The notes under the pieces are model-generated. The model was not told the origin of the DNA. It ran no database searches and was given only the letters and a program-made list of their open reading frames with translations. DNA of 64,000 bases from Mycolicibacterium hodleri. GTDB lineage: Bacteria; Actinomycetota; Actinomycetes; Mycobacteriales; Mycobacteriaceae. A program made the translations under genes and the position numbers. Of the stretch, positions 26,666 to 37,064 are shown one piece after another. The number at the start of each line of letters is the position of its first letter. The stretch's first letter is position 1. The stretch is taken from positions 34,322-98,321 of the forward strand of contig NZ_JACKTL010000005.1 of the NCBI RefSeq assembly GCF_025822245.1, read 5' to 3'.

Positions 26666-27366
26666 TCACCCGGCGAGGACGTCGTCCACCGCTTCGGCGG
26701 ACGGCGCACAGTCCCCGGCCCCGGCCGTCAGGGTCGCCAGGGCCCCGGCGGCGCACGCTCGGCGGATGGCGCCCTCGGGACCCCGATGCCATTCGGCCGC
26801 AAGGACTCCGGCGAAGACGTCACCGGCCCCGGTGGTGTCGACCGGCTCGACCGGCGGCGCCGCCACGTCGAATGCGGTGTCGCCGCCGCGGTAGCTCGCT
26901 CCGGACGCCCCGCGGGTGACGACGAGATGACCCACGGGCCAATGCCATTCGTCGGCCTCGACCTCGTTGACGACCACGACGTCGACCGCCTCGGCCAGCC
27001 CGGCGAGCTCGGCGGGGTCGGCTCCCGCCGGTGAGGCGTTGAGGATCACCAGGGCGCCCGCCTCCCGGCCCACCCGGGCGGCGGCCAGCGCCACGGCCAG
27101 GGGAATCTCCAGCTGCATCAGCACGACCTCGGCGTCTGCGACCGTCTGCCTGGCGTGTGCCGACGCCATGGAAAGGTGGGCGTTGGCACCGGGCGCCACG
27201 ACGATGGTGTTCTCCGCGCCGGCGTCGACCACGATGGCCGCGGCCCGCTCGGTCCGGATGCCGACGACAGCGACGACGCCAGGACGGTCTCGCCCGGCGC
27301 GGGCAGGGTGCCGACGGTGAACGACTGGTCGAGGTTCACACTGCCCACCACGCATACCCTCGCCAC
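26666..27366 (-). pseudogene. rbsK: PfkB-family ribokinase, disrupted by internal deletion and frameshift
   Basis: The N-terminal segment ARVCVVGSVNLDQSF...PGETVLASSL is in one frame. The rest, from ERAAAIVVDAGAENTIVVAP through the catalytic DTTGAGDVFAGVLAAEW to the end, is in another. Compared with mycobacterial ribokinase (Rv2436), about 55 residues are missing after VLASSL, including the GGKGANQA substrate-binding motif. The junction retains SGPSG and then shifts frame as if one base were lost (ggg-cc-gcg). The start region still has a TACGGT -10-like box. The gene sits between nadE and proA as in M. tuberculosis. A functional kinase is not expected. Confidence 0.8.
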
Positions 27367-27410
27367 GCCGCCCACCGTAACCCGACGAGGCAAAACGTGG
27401 CGTGGCTCGA

Positions 27411-27416
27411 TAAGCT
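27411..27416 (+). promoter_or_regulatory. -10 box of proA, leaderless
   Basis: TAAGCT ends exactly 7 bp before the proA ATG, so transcription would start on the A of the start codon. Confidence 0.55.
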
Positions 27417-27422
27417 GCACTA

Positions 27423-28679
27423 ATGAGCGTTGAGGCTCCTCCAACGTCGAATCTGCGAGACCAGATTCACGACGCCGCCCGGCGGGCGCGCGTCGCCGCC
27501 CGCATCCTCGCCACGTTGACCACCGAGACCAAGAATCGGGCCCTGCACGCCGCGGCCGACTCGGTCCTGGCTCACGTGCACGAAGTGCTGGCCGCCAACG
27601 CCGCCGACGTCGAGGCCGCCAGGGCGTCGGGAACACCCGAGTCGATGCTGGACCGGTTGGCCCTGAACCCGCAGCGGGTCGAGGGCATCGCGTCGGGCCT
27701 TCGGCAGGTCGCCGGTCTACCCGACCCGGTCGGCGAGGTGCTCCGCGGCAGCACCCTGGCCAATGGGCTTCAGATTCGTCAGCAACGCGTGCCGCTCGGC
27801 GTGGTCGGCATGGTCTACGAGGGCCGACCGAACGTCACCGTCGACGCGTTCGGGCTGACGCTGAAGTCGGGAAACGCGGCGCTGCTGCGGGGCAGCTCGT
27901 CGGCGGCGCAGTCCAACGCGGCGCTGGTCTCCGCGCTGCAGATGGCCCTGCTCGGTGAGGGATTGCCCGAGGACGCCGTCCAACTGCTGCCCAGCGCCGA
28001 TCGCGCCAGCGTCACCCATCTGATCCAGGCGCGCGGGCTCGTCGACGTGGTCATTCCGCGTGGGGGTGCGGGGCTCATCGACGCCGTGGTGCGCGACGCG
28101 ACCGTGCCGACCATCGAGACGGGTGTCGGCAACTGCCACGTCTTCGTGCACGAGGCGGCCGACCTCGACGTCGCCGAACGAATCGTGCTGAACTCCAAGA
28201 CCCGCCGCACCAGCGTCTGCAACGCCGCCGAGACCTTGCTGGTCGACTCGGCCGTCGCGGCGACCGCGCTGCCGCGGCTGGTGGGCGCGCTCGAGGCCGC
28301 CGGCGTCACGGTCCACCTCGACCCCACCGAGGAGGAACTGCGGGCCGAGTTCCTCTCGATGGACATCGCGGTGGCCGTCGTGGACGGGGTCGACGCGGCG
28401 GTGGATCACGTCAACGAGTACGGAACGGGGCACACCGAGGCCATCGTGACGACCGATCTCGCTGCGGCGCAACGCTTCACCGACCGAGTCGACGCGGCCG
28501 CGGTGATGGTCAACGCGTCGACGGCCTTCACCGACGGCGAACAGTTCGGCTTCGGCGCCGAGATCGGCATCTCCACCCAGAAGCTGCATGCGAGGGGCCC
28601 GATGGGACTGTCGGAGTTGACCTCGACGAAGTGGATCGTGTGGGGTTCGCCCGCCGACGGCCACATCCGGCCTACCTAA
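27423..28679 (+). CDS. proA: Gamma-glutamyl phosphate reductase
   Basis: The 418-residue enzyme reduces glutamyl phosphate to the semialdehyde, step two of proline synthesis. It belongs to the aldehyde dehydrogenase superfamily; the catalytic Cys266 is in [36 protein letters not shown] is the ProA signature and [13 protein letters not shown] a cofactor-binding stretch. The ATG follows a perfectly spaced TAAGCT box. It heads the run proA-moxR-VWA-nadD-rsfS-gpgP-octT. Confidence 0.97.
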   Translation: MSVEAPPTSNLRDQIHDAARRARVAARILATLTTETKNRALHAAADSVLAHVHEVLAANAADVEAARASGTPESMLDRLALNPQRVEGIASGLRQVAGLPDPVGEVLRGSTLANGLQIRQQRVPLGVVGMVYEGRPNVTVDAFGLTLKSGNAALLRGSSSAAQSNAALVSALQMALLGEGLPEDAVQLLPSADRASVTHLIQARGLVDVVIPRGGAGLIDAVVRDATVPTIETGVGNCHVFVHEAADLDVAERIVLNSKTRRTSVCNAAETLLVDSAVAATALPRLVGALEAAGVTVHLDPTEEELRAEFLSMDIAVAVVDGVDAAVDHVNEYGTGHTEAIVTTDLAAAQRFTDRVDAAAVMVNASTAFTDGEQFGFGAEIGISTQKLHARGPMGLSELTSTKWIVWGSPADGHIRPT

Positions 28680-28709
28680 CCGACTTCCGAGCACTGGAGT
28701 AACCATCAC

Positions 28710-29585
28710 GTGACCGTCCCCGCTCGCTCTGCCCCGCTGTTCACCGACATCGACGACGTCGCCAACCGGCTCGCCGAAACCGGATACCTGCCCGACACCG
28801 CCACGGCCACAGCGGTCTTCCTCGCCGACCGGCTGGGCAAGCCGCTGCTCGTCGAGGGACCCGCCGGCGTCGGCAAGACCGAGCTGGCCCGGGCGATTGC
28901 CCAGTGCACCGGGTCGGGTCTGGTGCGGCTGCAGTGCTACGAGGGCGTCGACGAGGCCCGCGCGCTCTACGAGTGGAACCACGCGAAGCAGATCCTGCGG
29001 ATCCAGTCCGGGTCCGACGACTGGGACCAGACCAAGATGGACGTGTTCAGCGAGGAGTTCCTGCTCTCGCGGCCACTCCTGACGGCCATCCGCCGTACCG
29101 ATCCGACGGTGCTGTTGATCGACGAAACCGACAAGGCCGACATCGAGATCGAGGGCTTGCTGCTCGAGGTGCTGTCCGACTTCGCCGTCACCGTGCCGGA
29201 ACTGGGCACGATCACCGCGACTCGCACGCCGTTCGTGCTGCTGACCTCCAACGCCACCCGCGAACTGTCCGAGGCGCTCAAGCGTCGATGCCTCTTCCTG
29301 CACATCGACTTTCCCAAGCCCGACCTGGAGCGACGGATCCTGCTGTCGCGCGTGCCCGAGCTTCCGGAGAAGGTCGCCGAGGAACTGGTCCGGATCATCG
29401 GCGTGTTGCGCGACATGCAGCTCAAGAAGGTGCCGTCGGTCGCCGAGACCATCGACTGGGGGCGGACCGTCCTGGCGCTGGGCATGGACACCATCGACGA
29501 CGAGATGATCGCCGCCACCCTCGGGGTGGTGCTCAAGCATCAGTCCGACCAGGTGAAGGCCAGCGGGGAGCTGAGGCTCAACTGA
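28710..29585 (+). CDS. MoxR-type AAA+ ATPase
   Basis: The 291-residue ATPase has Walker [11 protein letters not shown], Walker [12 protein letters not shown] and the sensor region [20 protein letters not shown]. It is of the MoxR class, which works as a chaperone with von Willebrand factor A proteins to activate or insert cofactors into client enzymes. The next gene encodes such a VWA protein and overlaps it (TGATG). The pair matches Rv2426c-Rv2425c. The start codon is GTG with GGAG upstream. The client protein is unknown. Confidence 0.93.
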   Translation: MTVPARSAPLFTDIDDVANRLAETGYLPDTATATAVFLADRLGKPLLVEGPAGVGKTELARAIAQCTGSGLVRLQCYEGVDEARALYEWNHAKQILRIQSGSDDWDQTKMDVFSEEFLLSRPLLTAIRRTDPTVLLIDETDKADIEIEGLLLEVLSDFAVTVPELGTITATRTPFVLLTSNATRELSEALKRRCLFLHIDFPKPDLERRILLSRVPELPEKVAEELVRIIGVLRDMQLKKVPSVAETIDWGRTVLALGMDTIDDEMIAATLGVVLKHQSDQVKASGELRLN

Positions 29586-31030
29586 TGGCCGTCCGTCGCA
29601 CCAGCCCGCCGCAACCCCTTGCGCCGCACGGATTCCCCGGCCACCTGGTGGAGTTCGTCGAAGCGTTGCGCGGCGTCGGCATCGCCGTTGGGCCGTCGGA
29701 GACGGTCGACGCGGGCCAGGTGATGACGGTGCTCGGACTCGGCGACCGCGAGGTGCTGCGCGAGGGGCTGGCCTGCGCCGTGCTGCGACGCCCGGAACAC
29801 CGCAACACCTACGACGCGATGTTCGACCTGTGGTTCCCCGCGGCGCTCGGTGCGCGCACGGTGCTCTCCGACGACGAGTCCGACGCCCAAGCTCCCGACG
29901 CGGCGCCGAGCCAGGACGCCGAGGCCATGCGGGCCGCGCTGGTCGAGATGCTCGCCCGCAACGAGGACATGGGCAAGATCGACGATCGGTTGGCGGCGAT
30001 GGTCGCCCAGATCGTCGAGGCGTTCGGCAAGTACAGCTCAAGCCGGGGACCGTCTTACTCCTCCTATCAGGCGCTCAAGGCCATGGCCCTCGACGAGTTG
30101 GAGGGCAAGCTGCTCGCCGGGCTGCTGGCACCGTACGGCGAGGAGCCCACCCCCACCCAAGAGCAGATCGCCAAGGCGATGGCCGGCAAGCGCATCGCGC
30201 AGCTGCGCCGCATGGTCGAGGCCGAGACCAAACGCCGCACGGCCGAGCAACTGGGGCGCCAACACGTCCAGACCTACGGCATCCCCCAACTCGCCGAGAA
30301 CGTCGAATTCCTCCGGGCCTCCGGCGAGCAACTGCGCGAGATGCGCCGCGTGGTCGCACCGCTGGCCCGCACCCTGGCGTCCCGGCTGGCCGCCCGTCGC
30401 CGTCGCTCGAGGGCCGGTCAGATCGATCTGCGCAAGACGCTGCGCAAGTCGATGTCCACCGGCGGCGTTCCGATCGAGGTCGTGCTGAAGAAGCCGCGCC
30501 CCGCGCGTCCGGAACTCGTGGTGCTGTGCGACGTCTCGGGCTCGGTCGCCGGCTTCAGTCACTTCACGCTGCTTCTGGTCAACGCGCTGCGTCAGCAGTT
30601 CTCCCGGGTCCGCGTCTTCGCGTTCATCGACACCACCGACGAGGTCACCGAGCTGTTCGGCCCCGACTCCGACCTGGCTGTCGCCGTGCAACGCATCACC
30701 CGGGAGGCCGGCGTGTTCACCCGCGACGGTCACTCCGACTACGGGCACGCGTTCGTCTCGTTCCTGGACAAGTATCCGAGCGTGCTGTCCCCGCGGAGCT
30801 CGCTGCTGGTGCTCGGAGACGGGCGCAACAACTACCGCAATCCCGAGGTCGACCTGCTGACGCACATGGTGACCGCGAGCCGGCACGCCCACTGGCTGAA
30901 CCCCGAGCCCAAGCATCTGTGGGGCAGCGGCGATTCGGCGGTGCCGCGGTACGAGGGCGTCATCCCCATGCACGAGTGCCGGTCGGCCAAACAGCTCGCC
31001 GCGGTGATCGACCAGCTGCTGCCCGTCTAA
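29585..31030 (+). CDS. VWA-domain protein partner of MoxR
   Basis: The 481-residue protein has an alpha-helical N-terminal region of about 290 residues and a C-terminal von Willebrand A domain. The metal-binding (MIDAS) motif is [20 protein letters not shown] and [13 protein letters not shown] follow. A strongly basic linker ([17 protein letters not shown]) separates the parts. It corresponds to the CoxE-like VWA family. TGATG overlap with the MoxR gene implies a stoichiometric complex. Its TAA stop codon is part of a TAAGCT box that may serve as the nadD promoter. Confidence 0.92.
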   Translation: MAVRRTSPPQPLAPHGFPGHLVEFVEALRGVGIAVGPSETVDAGQVMTVLGLGDREVLREGLACAVLRRPEHRNTYDAMFDLWFPAALGARTVLSDDESDAQAPDAAPSQDAEAMRAALVEMLARNEDMGKIDDRLAAMVAQIVEAFGKYSSSRGPSYSSYQALKAMALDELEGKLLAGLLAPYGEEPTPTQEQIAKAMAGKRIAQLRRMVEAETKRRTAEQLGRQHVQTYGIPQLAENVEFLRASGEQLREMRRVVAPLARTLASRLAARRRRSRAGQIDLRKTLRKSMSTGGVPIEVVLKKPRPARPELVVLCDVSGSVAGFSHFTLLLVNALRQQFSRVRVFAFIDTTDEVTELFGPDSDLAVAVQRITREAGVFTRDGHSDYGHAFVSFLDKYPSVLSPRSSLLVLGDGRNNYRNPEVDLLTHMVTASRHAHWLNPEPKHLWGSGDSAVPRYEGVIPMHECRSAKQLAAVIDQLLPV

Positions 31031-31041
31031 GCTGCCTATTC

Positions 31042-31680
31042 GTGACTCGACGCAGGCTGGGGGTGATGGGCGGCACCTTCGATCCCATCCACCACGGTCA
31101 CCTCGTGGCAGCCAGCGAAGTGGCGGACCTGTTCGCCCTCGACGAGGTGGTGTTCGTCCCCACGGGTCAGCCCTGGCAGAAGCGCGACCGCACGGTCACC
31201 GCTGCGGAGGACCGCTACCTGATGACGGTCATCGCCACCGCCGCCAACCCGCGCTTCTCGGTCAGCCGGGTCGACATCGACCGGGGCGGGGCGACCTACA
31301 CCAAGGACACGCTGCGCGACCTGGCGGCGCTCAACCCGGACGCCGATCTGTACTTCATCACCGGGGCCGACGCCCTCGGCTCGATCCTGTCGTGGCAGAA
31401 CTGGGAAGACCTGTTCTCCCTGGCGCGTTTCATCGGTGTCAGCCGGCCCGGTTACGAGCTGGACGGCGAACACATCGAGGCGGCGATGAAGGAGCTGCCC
31501 GCCGGTTCGCTCAAGCTCGTCGAGGTTCCCGCCCTGGCGATCTCCTCGAGCGACTGCCGTAGGCGAGCCGAACTCGGCAGGCCCATCTGGTACCTGGTAC
31601 CCGACGGCGTCGTGCAATACGTCACCAAGCGCGGTCTCTATCCCGCGACAGCCCACCCACTGGGGGAACACCACACATGA
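31042..31680 (+). CDS. nadD: Nicotinate-nucleotide adenylyltransferase
   Basis: The 212-residue enzyme adenylates nicotinate mononucleotide. The nucleotidyltransferase signature [17 protein letters not shown] and the C-terminal ISSSDCRRR (ISSTxIR type) motif are present. The GTG start lies two bases after the start point set by TAAGCT at 31028-31033, which is embedded in the stop codon of the VWA gene. The stop overlaps rsfS by 4 bp. With nadE in the same window this supplies the last two steps of NAD synthesis. Confidence 0.96.
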   Translation: MTRRRLGVMGGTFDPIHHGHLVAASEVADLFALDEVVFVPTGQPWQKRDRTVTAAEDRYLMTVIATAANPRFSVSRVDIDRGGATYTKDTLRDLAALNPDADLYFITGADALGSILSWQNWEDLFSLARFIGVSRPGYELDGEHIEAAMKELPAGSLKLVEVPALAISSSDCRRRAELGRPIWYLVPDGVVQYVTKRGLYPATAHPLGEHHT

Positions 31681-32045
31681 CAGCCAACGCAGAAGCCATT
31701 CACATGGCCACGATCGCCGCTCAGGCGGCGTCGGCCAAGCTCGCCGACGACGTCGTCGTCATCGACGTCTCCGACCAACTGGTCATCACCGACTGCTTCG
31801 TCGTCGCCTCGGCGTCCAACGACCGGCAGGTGAACGCGATCGTCGACGAGGTGGAAGAGAAGATGCGGCTGGCCGGGTACAAGCCCGCCCGCCGCGAGGG
31901 CACCCGCGAGGGGCGGTGGGTGCTGCTCGACTACATCGACATCGTGGCCCACATCCAGCACCAGGACGAGCGCAACTTCTACGCCCTCGACCGGCTGTGG
32001 CGGGACTGCCCGGTGATCCCCGTCGACCTGGACGGTCCGCAATGA
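31677..32045 (+). CDS. rsfS: Ribosome silencing factor RsfS
   Basis: The 122-residue protein is the RsfS/Iojap family, which binds L14 on the 50S subunit and blocks subunit joining during starvation. [32 protein letters not shown] covers the conserved core, and [21 protein letters not shown] the second half. ATG overlaps the nadD stop and the TGA overlaps the gpgP ATG, so translation runs through all three genes. Confidence 0.96.
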   Translation: MTANAEAIHMATIAAQAASAKLADDVVVIDVSDQLVITDCFVVASASNDRQVNAIVDEVEEKMRLAGYKPARREGTREGRWVLLDYIDIVAHIQHQDERNFYALDRLWRDCPVIPVDLDGPQ

Positions 32046-32713
32046 GGGTTCGCCGCCTGGTGCTCTTACGCCATGGGCAGACCGAGTACAACGCGGGCAA
32101 CCGCATGCAGGGCCAGCTCGACACCGACCTGACTACCCTCGGTCGGGAACAGGCCGCCGCGGCCGCCGAGGTGCTGGCCAAGCGTGAGCCGTTGGCGATC
32201 GTGTCCTCGGACCTGCGCCGCGCGCTGGATACCGCGACCGCGCTCGGCGAGCTCAGCGGGGTGCCGGTGTCGGTCGACACCCGGCTTCGCGAGACGCACC
32301 TCGGTGACTGGCAGGGCCTGACCCACCTCGAGGTGGACGACGTCGCGCCGGGGGCTCGGCTCGCGTGGCGCGACGACGCCAGGTGGGCTCCGCACGGCGG
32401 CGAGAGCAGGGTCGACGTGGCGGAGCGCAGCATGCCGGTGGTCGACGAACTGCTCACCGCGCTCGGCGACTGGGGCACCGGGGGAGCCTCGGACCGGCCG
32501 GTCGTCCTGGTCGCCCACGGGGGTCTGATCGCCGCGCTCACGGCCGCACTGCTGGACCTTCCGGTGGACAACTGGCCGGTGCTCGGCGGCATGGGCAACG
32601 CGAGCTGGGTGCAGCTGTCCGGACATTCCGACGACGATGCGGCGCCCCGGGACGTCCGATGGCGGCTCGACGTGTGGAACGCCTCGGCCCAGGTCGCCAA
32701 CGATGTCCTCTAG
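32042..32713 (+). CDS. gpgP: Glucosyl-3-phosphoglycerate phosphatase
   Basis: The 223-residue histidine phosphatase has the RHG motif ([12 protein letters not shown]), with the phosphate-accepting histidine, and [17 protein letters not shown] near the C-terminus. Its length and context are those of Rv2419c, which dephosphorylates glucosyl-3-phosphoglycerate in methylglucose lipopolysaccharide synthesis. It follows rsfS with a 4-bp overlap and overlaps the octT start by 11 bp. Confidence 0.93.
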   Translation: MRVRRLVLLRHGQTEYNAGNRMQGQLDTDLTTLGREQAAAAAEVLAKREPLAIVSSDLRRALDTATALGELSGVPVSVDTRLRETHLGDWQGLTHLEVDDVAPGARLAWRDDARWAPHGGESRVDVAERSMPVVDELLTALGDWGTGGASDRPVVLVAHGGLIAALTAALLDLPVDNWPVLGGMGNASWVQLSGHSDDDAAPRDVRWRLDVWNASAQVANDVL

Positions 32714-33446
32714 CGACACTCCCCGCCGCACGTTGTTGGTCTTCTGCGACTCTCTGTCCTACTACGGGCCGACCGGCGGGCTGCCGGCCGACGATCCCAG
32801 GATCTGGCCCAACATCGTTGCCTCCCAACTCGACTGGGATCTCGAACTGATCGGTCGGATCGGCTGGACGTGCCGCGACGTCTGGTGGGCCGCGATCCAG
32901 GATCCGCGCGCGTGGGCGTCGTTGCCGCGCGCGGGCGCGGTGATCTTTGCGACGTCCGGCATGGACTCGCTGCCCTCGCCGCTGCCGACCGCGGTGCGCG
33001 AGCTGATCCGCTACGTGCGGCCGCCGCTGCTGCGCCGGTGGGCGCGTGACGGCTACGGCTGGGTGCAGCCACGATTGGCACCGGTCGCGCGACCGGCGCT
33101 GCCCGCCCACTTGAGCGTGGACTACCTCGAACAGACCCGCGCCGCAATCGACTTCAACCGACCAGGCATCCCCTTCGTGGCGTGCGTCCCGTCGGTCCAC
33201 ATTGCGGAGACCTACGGCAAGTCTCATCGGTGGCGTGAGGCCACCGCGGCCGCCATCACCACGTGGGGGCGACGGCACGACGTCCCGATCGTCGACCTGA
33301 AGGCGGCGGTGGGGGACGAGGTGACGAGCGGCCGGGGCAACCCCGACGGCATCCACTGGAACTTCGAGGCGCATCGCACGGTGGCCGACCTGATGATGAG
33401 GGGGCTCGCCGAGGCGGGAGTGACGACCGTGGACGCGGGCGGCTGA
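32703..33446 (+). CDS. octT: SGNH-hydrolase-fold octanoyltransferase OctT-like
   Basis: The 247-residue protein has an SGNH/GDSL-type fold: the nucleophile block is [10 protein letters not shown] and the catalytic Asp/His block is [11 protein letters not shown]. It is the Rv2418c homologue, reported as the transferase that octanoylates early methylglucose lipopolysaccharide intermediates. It overlaps gpgP, the preceding enzyme of the same pathway, by 11 bp in another frame. ATG at 32703 is used because it gives the expected N-terminus; no upstream alternative looks better. Confidence 0.85.
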   Translation: MSSSDTPRRTLLVFCDSLSYYGPTGGLPADDPRIWPNIVASQLDWDLELIGRIGWTCRDVWWAAIQDPRAWASLPRAGAVIFATSGMDSLPSPLPTAVRELIRYVRPPLLRRWARDGYGWVQPRLAPVARPALPAHLSVDYLEQTRAAIDFNRPGIPFVACVPSVHIAETYGKSHRWREATAAAITTWGRRHDVPIVDLKAAVGDEVTSGRGNPDGIHWNFEAHRTVADLMMRGLAEAGVTTVDAGG

Positions 33447-33448
33447 GC

Positions 33449-34285
33449 GTGGCGGTCGTGGTGGTCACCGATTCGTCGGCCCGACTGGATCGGGACCTTC
33501 TGCAGCGGTGGGGGATTCGGCACGTTCCCCTCCACGTGCTGGTCGACGGCGCCGACCTGCTCGACGAGGTCGACGACGTGCCCAACGACGTCCACGACCG
33601 ACCGCACGCCACGACCGCGGGAGCCTCGCCGGCCGACCTGTCGCAGGCGTACCGGAACGCGCTGGCCGACAGCGGTGGCGACGGTGTCGTTGCGGTGCAC
33701 CTGTCCGCGGCGTTGTCGAGCACGTTCAGCTCGGCCGTCGGGGCGGCGCGTGAGTTCGGTTCCGCCGTGCGCGTGGTGAATTCGCGTTCCGCGGCCGCCG
33801 GTGTCGGGTTCGTCGCCCTCGCCGCGGCCCGGGCGGCAGCCGACGGTGGCGACCTCGACGCGGTTGAGTCCGCGGCGCGGGCGGCGGTGCCGCGCGGTCA
33901 CGCCTTCATCGTGGTGCACCGGCTCGACAACCTGCGGCGCAGTGGCCGGATCGGCACCGCCGCGTCGTGGTTGGGCACGGCGTTGTCGCTGAAGCCGCTG
34001 CTGTGCCTGGACGTCGACGGCCGGTTGGTGCTGTCGCAGCGGATTCGCACGGTGTCCAAGGCGCATGCGGCGTTGGTCGACGCGGTCGCCGAGGTCGTGG
34101 GTGAGCACTCGGCGACCCTCGCCGTACACCACGTCGACAATTACGACGCCGCGGCGGAGATCGGGGCTGCGCTGACCACCCGTCTGCCGCAGGTGAATTC
34201 GACGTCCGTGACCGACATGGGCCCGGTGCTGTCCGTGCACGTCGGCGGCGGCGCGGTCGGCGTCTGCGTGACGCTGGACGACTGA
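33449..34285 (+). CDS. DegV-family fatty-acid-binding protein
   Basis: The 278-residue protein has DegV features: VVVTDSSARLDRDLL at the N-terminus, TAGASPADLSQAY, LSAALSSTFSSA and the lipid-contact stretch VVNSRSAAAGVGFVAL. DegV/FakB proteins present fatty acids to a kinase; no FakA-like gene is seen here. The GTG start is two bases after the octT stop. It is the Rv2417c homologue and ends the gpgP operon. Role in acyl supply to OctT is possible but inferred. Confidence 0.9.
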   Translation: MAVVVVTDSSARLDRDLLQRWGIRHVPLHVLVDGADLLDEVDDVPNDVHDRPHATTAGASPADLSQAYRNALADSGGDGVVAVHLSAALSSTFSSAVGAAREFGSAVRVVNSRSAAAGVGFVALAAARAAADGGDLDAVESAARAAVPRGHAFIVVHRLDNLRRSGRIGTAASWLGTALSLKPLLCLDVDGRLVLSQRIRTVSKAHAALVDAVAEVVGEHSATLAVHHVDNYDAAAEIGAALTTRLPQVNSTSVTDMGPVLSVHVGGGAVGVCVTLDD

Positions 34286-34295
34286 AGGGGGAGTC

Positions 34296-34916
34296 GTGAC
34301 ACCACTGAAGATGGCCCGCCGGGAGCGCGAGGAGTTCGCCGACTTCCTGAGCGCTCTGACGCCCGAGCAGTGGGACCACCCGTCGCTGTGCGCGGCATGG
34401 TCGGTGCGCGACGTCGCGGCGCACTGCGTCAGCTTCGAGGGCTTGACGGCTCGCGAGCTGGCGACGCGGTTCGTCAAGGGCCGCCTGCAGACCGACCGCA
34501 TCAACGCTCTCGCGGTCGCCGCTCTGGCCGGTCAACCGACGGATCGGCTCGTCGGCATCCTGCGGGACAACGCCGAACCCCACGGCCTCGGCAGCGGGTT
34601 CGGCGGCCGGGTTGCCCTGACCGACAACATGATTCACCAGCAGGACGTCCGACGGCCGCTACGGCTGCCCCGTCGGATTCCCCCCGAGCGCCTGTGCGCG
34701 GCGCTGGACTTCGTCCGCTACGCGCCCACGATCCGCGGTGCGTGGCGGGCCCGCCGGGTGCGGCTCGTCGCCACCGACGTCGACTGGTCGCACGGCACGG
34801 GCCCCGAGGTGCGCGGCACCGGCGAGGCGCTGCTGATGATCATGGCTGGCCGCCCGGACGCGCTGGCCGACCTCGACGGGGCGGGAGTGGTCAGCCTCGC
34901 CGCACGCGTCCGGTGA
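34296..34916 (+). CDS. Mycothiol-dependent maleylpyruvate isomerase-type (DinB-like) protein
   Basis: The 206-residue protein matches the MDMPI N-terminal domain family: EREEFADFLSALTPEQWDHPSLCAAWSVRDVAAHCVSFEG includes the first metal histidine and DNMIHQQDVRRPL the second. These enzymes form a helical bundle that binds a metal and mycothiol, the actinobacterial thiol. The substrate is unknown. GGGGGAG precedes the GTG start. It is 10 bp after the degV gene and overlaps the convergent dehydrogenase gene by 26 bp. Confidence 0.85.
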   Translation: MTPLKMARREREEFADFLSALTPEQWDHPSLCAAWSVRDVAAHCVSFEGLTARELATRFVKGRLQTDRINALAVAALAGQPTDRLVGILRDNAEPHGLGSGFGGRVALTDNMIHQQDVRRPLRLPRRIPPERLCAALDFVRYAPTIRGAWRARRVRLVATDVDWSHGTGPEVRGTGEALLMIMAGRPDALADLDGAGVVSLAARVR

Positions 34917-35943
34917 CCGGCGGCAGGTCCTTCAGGGTGACGATGCCCGGTGCCGCGGCGACCACCGCGGGCACCGCGTTGGTCACCGGCATGGCGGTGT
35001 AGATCATCCCGAGGCCCATGAACCCCGGTTCCTTCCAGTCCTTGGGGGGCAGGCAATGCAGCACGGTACGCATGTTGGGCGTGCCGAAGACCTGGATGAC
35101 GTGACCGTGTTCGAGCGGCTTGGGCGGAGTGACGTGACTGCCCATCGTCCAGTTGAATCCCACGCTGACCACGTTCCGGTCGCCGACCCAGCCGCGGTGG
35201 TAGCCGAACACGCCGCCGACGGTGCCCTTCGGAATCTGCATGAAGCCGAGATCTGAATCTTCGGTGGCCGCGGTGAACTCGACGTCGAAGGTCAGCCGGT
35301 CGAGGGTGGCGCCGATCGCGTCGGCCATCATCGCCGCCGACTCGGCGAACACCTCGCTCTCGCGTCGCACGCTCTCGGCGAGGCCGGGGGTTTCCGGATC
35401 CCGGCCGAATCCCATGGCGGACTGGGTCCCCGCCGACTCGTAGGTCGAGCAGTCCACCGACTCGGTGATCCGGATCTGGTCGACGTCCTCGCACGCACCC
35501 GAGAGCACCATGCCGACCATGTTCGTCATGCCGGGATGTGCGCCACTGCCGAAGATGGTGGAATTGCCCGCCGCACAGGCCTTCTGGATGCGTTCCCGAT
35601 CCTCGGGAGTCTGCTTGCCGCCGGTGATCCACGCGGCGCTGGAGCAGACGTTGACACCCGCTTCCAACAGTCGGACGAGCTCGTCGACGCTGGGCCACAG
35701 CGGGTTGTAGCAGCACGCGTCCGGCTTCAGGGCGATCAGGGCGTCGACGTCGTCGGTGGCGGTGACGCCGGTCGGCTCGGTCAGGCCGGCGAGCTCGGCG
35801 GCGTCGACGCCCACCTTGTCGGCGCCGTGGGCGTACACGCCGACCAGCTCCATGTCGTCGCGTCCGATGATGGCGTGCAGCGAACGCCGCCCGATGTTGC
35901 CGGTGGTCCACTGAATCACCCGGAGCGGGGTCGTCGACGTCAT
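34891..35943 (-). CDS. Dihydrodipicolinate reductase-like NAD(P)H-dependent dehydrogenase
   Basis: The 350-residue protein has a Rossmann N-terminus, VIQWTTGNIGRRSLHAI, and the lines WITGGKQTPEDRERIQKAC and GSGAHPGMTNMVGMVLSG found in a family related to 2,4-diaminopentanoate dehydrogenase. This family is very expanded in mycobacteria and largely uncharacterised. A TAGTGT box ends 7 bp before the ATG, so it is probably leaderless. It is divergent from the amidase gene; the two could share control. Confidence 0.87.
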   Translation of the reverse strand: MTSTTPLRVIQWTTGNIGRRSLHAIIGRDDMELVGVYAHGADKVGVDAAELAGLTEPTGVTATDDVDALIALKPDACCYNPLWPSVDELVRLLEAGVNVCSSAAWITGGKQTPEDRERIQKACAAGNSTIFGSGAHPGMTNMVGMVLSGACEDVDQIRITESVDCSTYESAGTQSAMGFGRDPETPGLAESVRRESEVFAESAAMMADAIGATLDRLTFDVEFTAATEDSDLGFMQIPKGTVGGVFGYHRGWVGDRNVVSVGFNWTMGSHVTPPKPLEHGHVIQVFGTPNMRTVLHCLPPKDWKEPGFMGLGMIYTAMPVTNAVPAVVAAAPGIVTLKDLPPVTGRVRRG

Positions 35944-35949
35944 GGATGA

Positions 35950-36029
35950 ACACTATTCGCGAGGTGTGTACTCGCGGGCCGAATCCCCGACTTCGTCGCC
36001 GCGCCGAGGTGGTCGTCCGCTGGCATGAT
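35950..36029. promoter_or_regulatory. Divergent leaderless promoters of dehydrogenase and amidase genes
   Basis: On the minus strand TAGTGT (35955-35950) sets the mRNA start at 35943, the dehydrogenase ATG. On the plus strand TGG-CATGAT (extended -10, CATGAT at 36024-36029) sets it at 36036, the amidase ATG. The region between shows no clear palindrome. Confidence 0.45.
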
Positions 36030-36035
36030 CGCCGG

Positions 36036-37064
36036 ATGCACCACTTCCTGCCCGCCACCCCGTCGACGGTGCACTGGGGATTCTTCGACCCGCGTCTGCC
36101 CCCGGCGGTCGTCGTCGCGTCCGGTGACCTGATCCAGATCGAGACGCTGACCCACCACGCGGGCGACGCTCCGGACTTGCTCATGGACGACGGCGTCGCC
36201 GCCGTCTTCGCGTCGGTCACCGACCGTGGGCCAGGACCGCACCTGCTCACCGGGCCCATCGCCGTCGAGGGCGCCCGCGCGGGGGACGTCCTGCAGGTGG
36301 ACATCCTCGAAGCGGTGCCCCGGCTGCCCTACGGTTCGAACCTCGCCGCGCACTGGGGCCACCTCTACGACGTGCTGCCGGGCGAGCGCGTGACGATCTA
36401 CGAATTGGATTGCGACGCACTGCTCGGACGTGCCGTCTTCGGCTATGACTGGACCACGACGCCGTTGGCCGACCAGCCGGGCACGATCGTGACCCCCGAC
36501 GCCGCGGCCCGTGAGCCTGCCCTACCCGGTGTCGTCATCCCGTTGCGACCACACTTCGGCACCATGGGTGTGGCACCCGCGGAGCCGCAGCGGGTGTCGT
36601 CGGTGCCGCCCGGCGATCACGGCGGCAACGTCGACGACTGGCGAATCGGTGCGGGCGGACGAATGTACTTCCCGGTCCAGGTGCCCGGCGCGCTACTGTC
36701 GGTGGGCGACCCGCACGTGTCGCAGGGCGACGGCGAAGTCAGCGGGACCGCACTGGAGGCGTCGCTGAACGGGTTGTTGCGGGTGACGGTTCGCCGTGAT
36801 CTGCCGTTCACCGTTCCGGTGCTGGAGACCGCGACCGAGCTGCTGGTGCACGGGTTCGGCGACACCCTGGACGAGGCGATGAAGGCGGCGGCGATGAGGA
36901 CTCTGGACGTGCTGCAGCGGCACTTCGGCCTGACGAGTGGGGACGCGTACTCGTTCATGTCGGTGGCCGTCGACTTCACCGTCACCCAGGTCGTCGACCA
37001 ACGCCAAGGCGTCCACGGTCGGATCGACAAGCGGTGCTTCCCGAGCTGGCGGGTCGCCGGATGA
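36036..37064 (+). CDS. Acetamidase/formamidase family protein
   Basis: The 342-residue protein is of the FmdA/AmdA family, which hydrolyses small amides to ammonia and the acid. Family landmarks are GDLIQIETLTHHAGD, TGPIAVEGARAGDVLQVDILE, and HFGTMGVAP...PPGDHGGNVD, where conserved acidic and histidine residues bind metal; AGGRMYFPVQVPGALLSVGD follows. ATG at 36036 is preferred because an extended -10 ends 7 bp before it. The stop overlaps the RidA gene start, so the two form an operon that probably scavenges amide nitrogen. Confidence 0.92.
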   Translation: MHHFLPATPSTVHWGFFDPRLPPAVVVASGDLIQIETLTHHAGDAPDLLMDDGVAAVFASVTDRGPGPHLLTGPIAVEGARAGDVLQVDILEAVPRLPYGSNLAAHWGHLYDVLPGERVTIYELDCDALLGRAVFGYDWTTTPLADQPGTIVTPDAAAREPALPGVVIPLRPHFGTMGVAPAEPQRVSSVPPGDHGGNVDDWRIGAGGRMYFPVQVPGALLSVGDPHVSQGDGEVSGTALEASLNGLLRVTVRRDLPFTVPVLETATELLVHGFGDTLDEAMKAAAMRTLDVLQRHFGLTSGDAYSFMSVAVDFTVTQVVDQRQGVHGRIDKRCFPSWRVAG

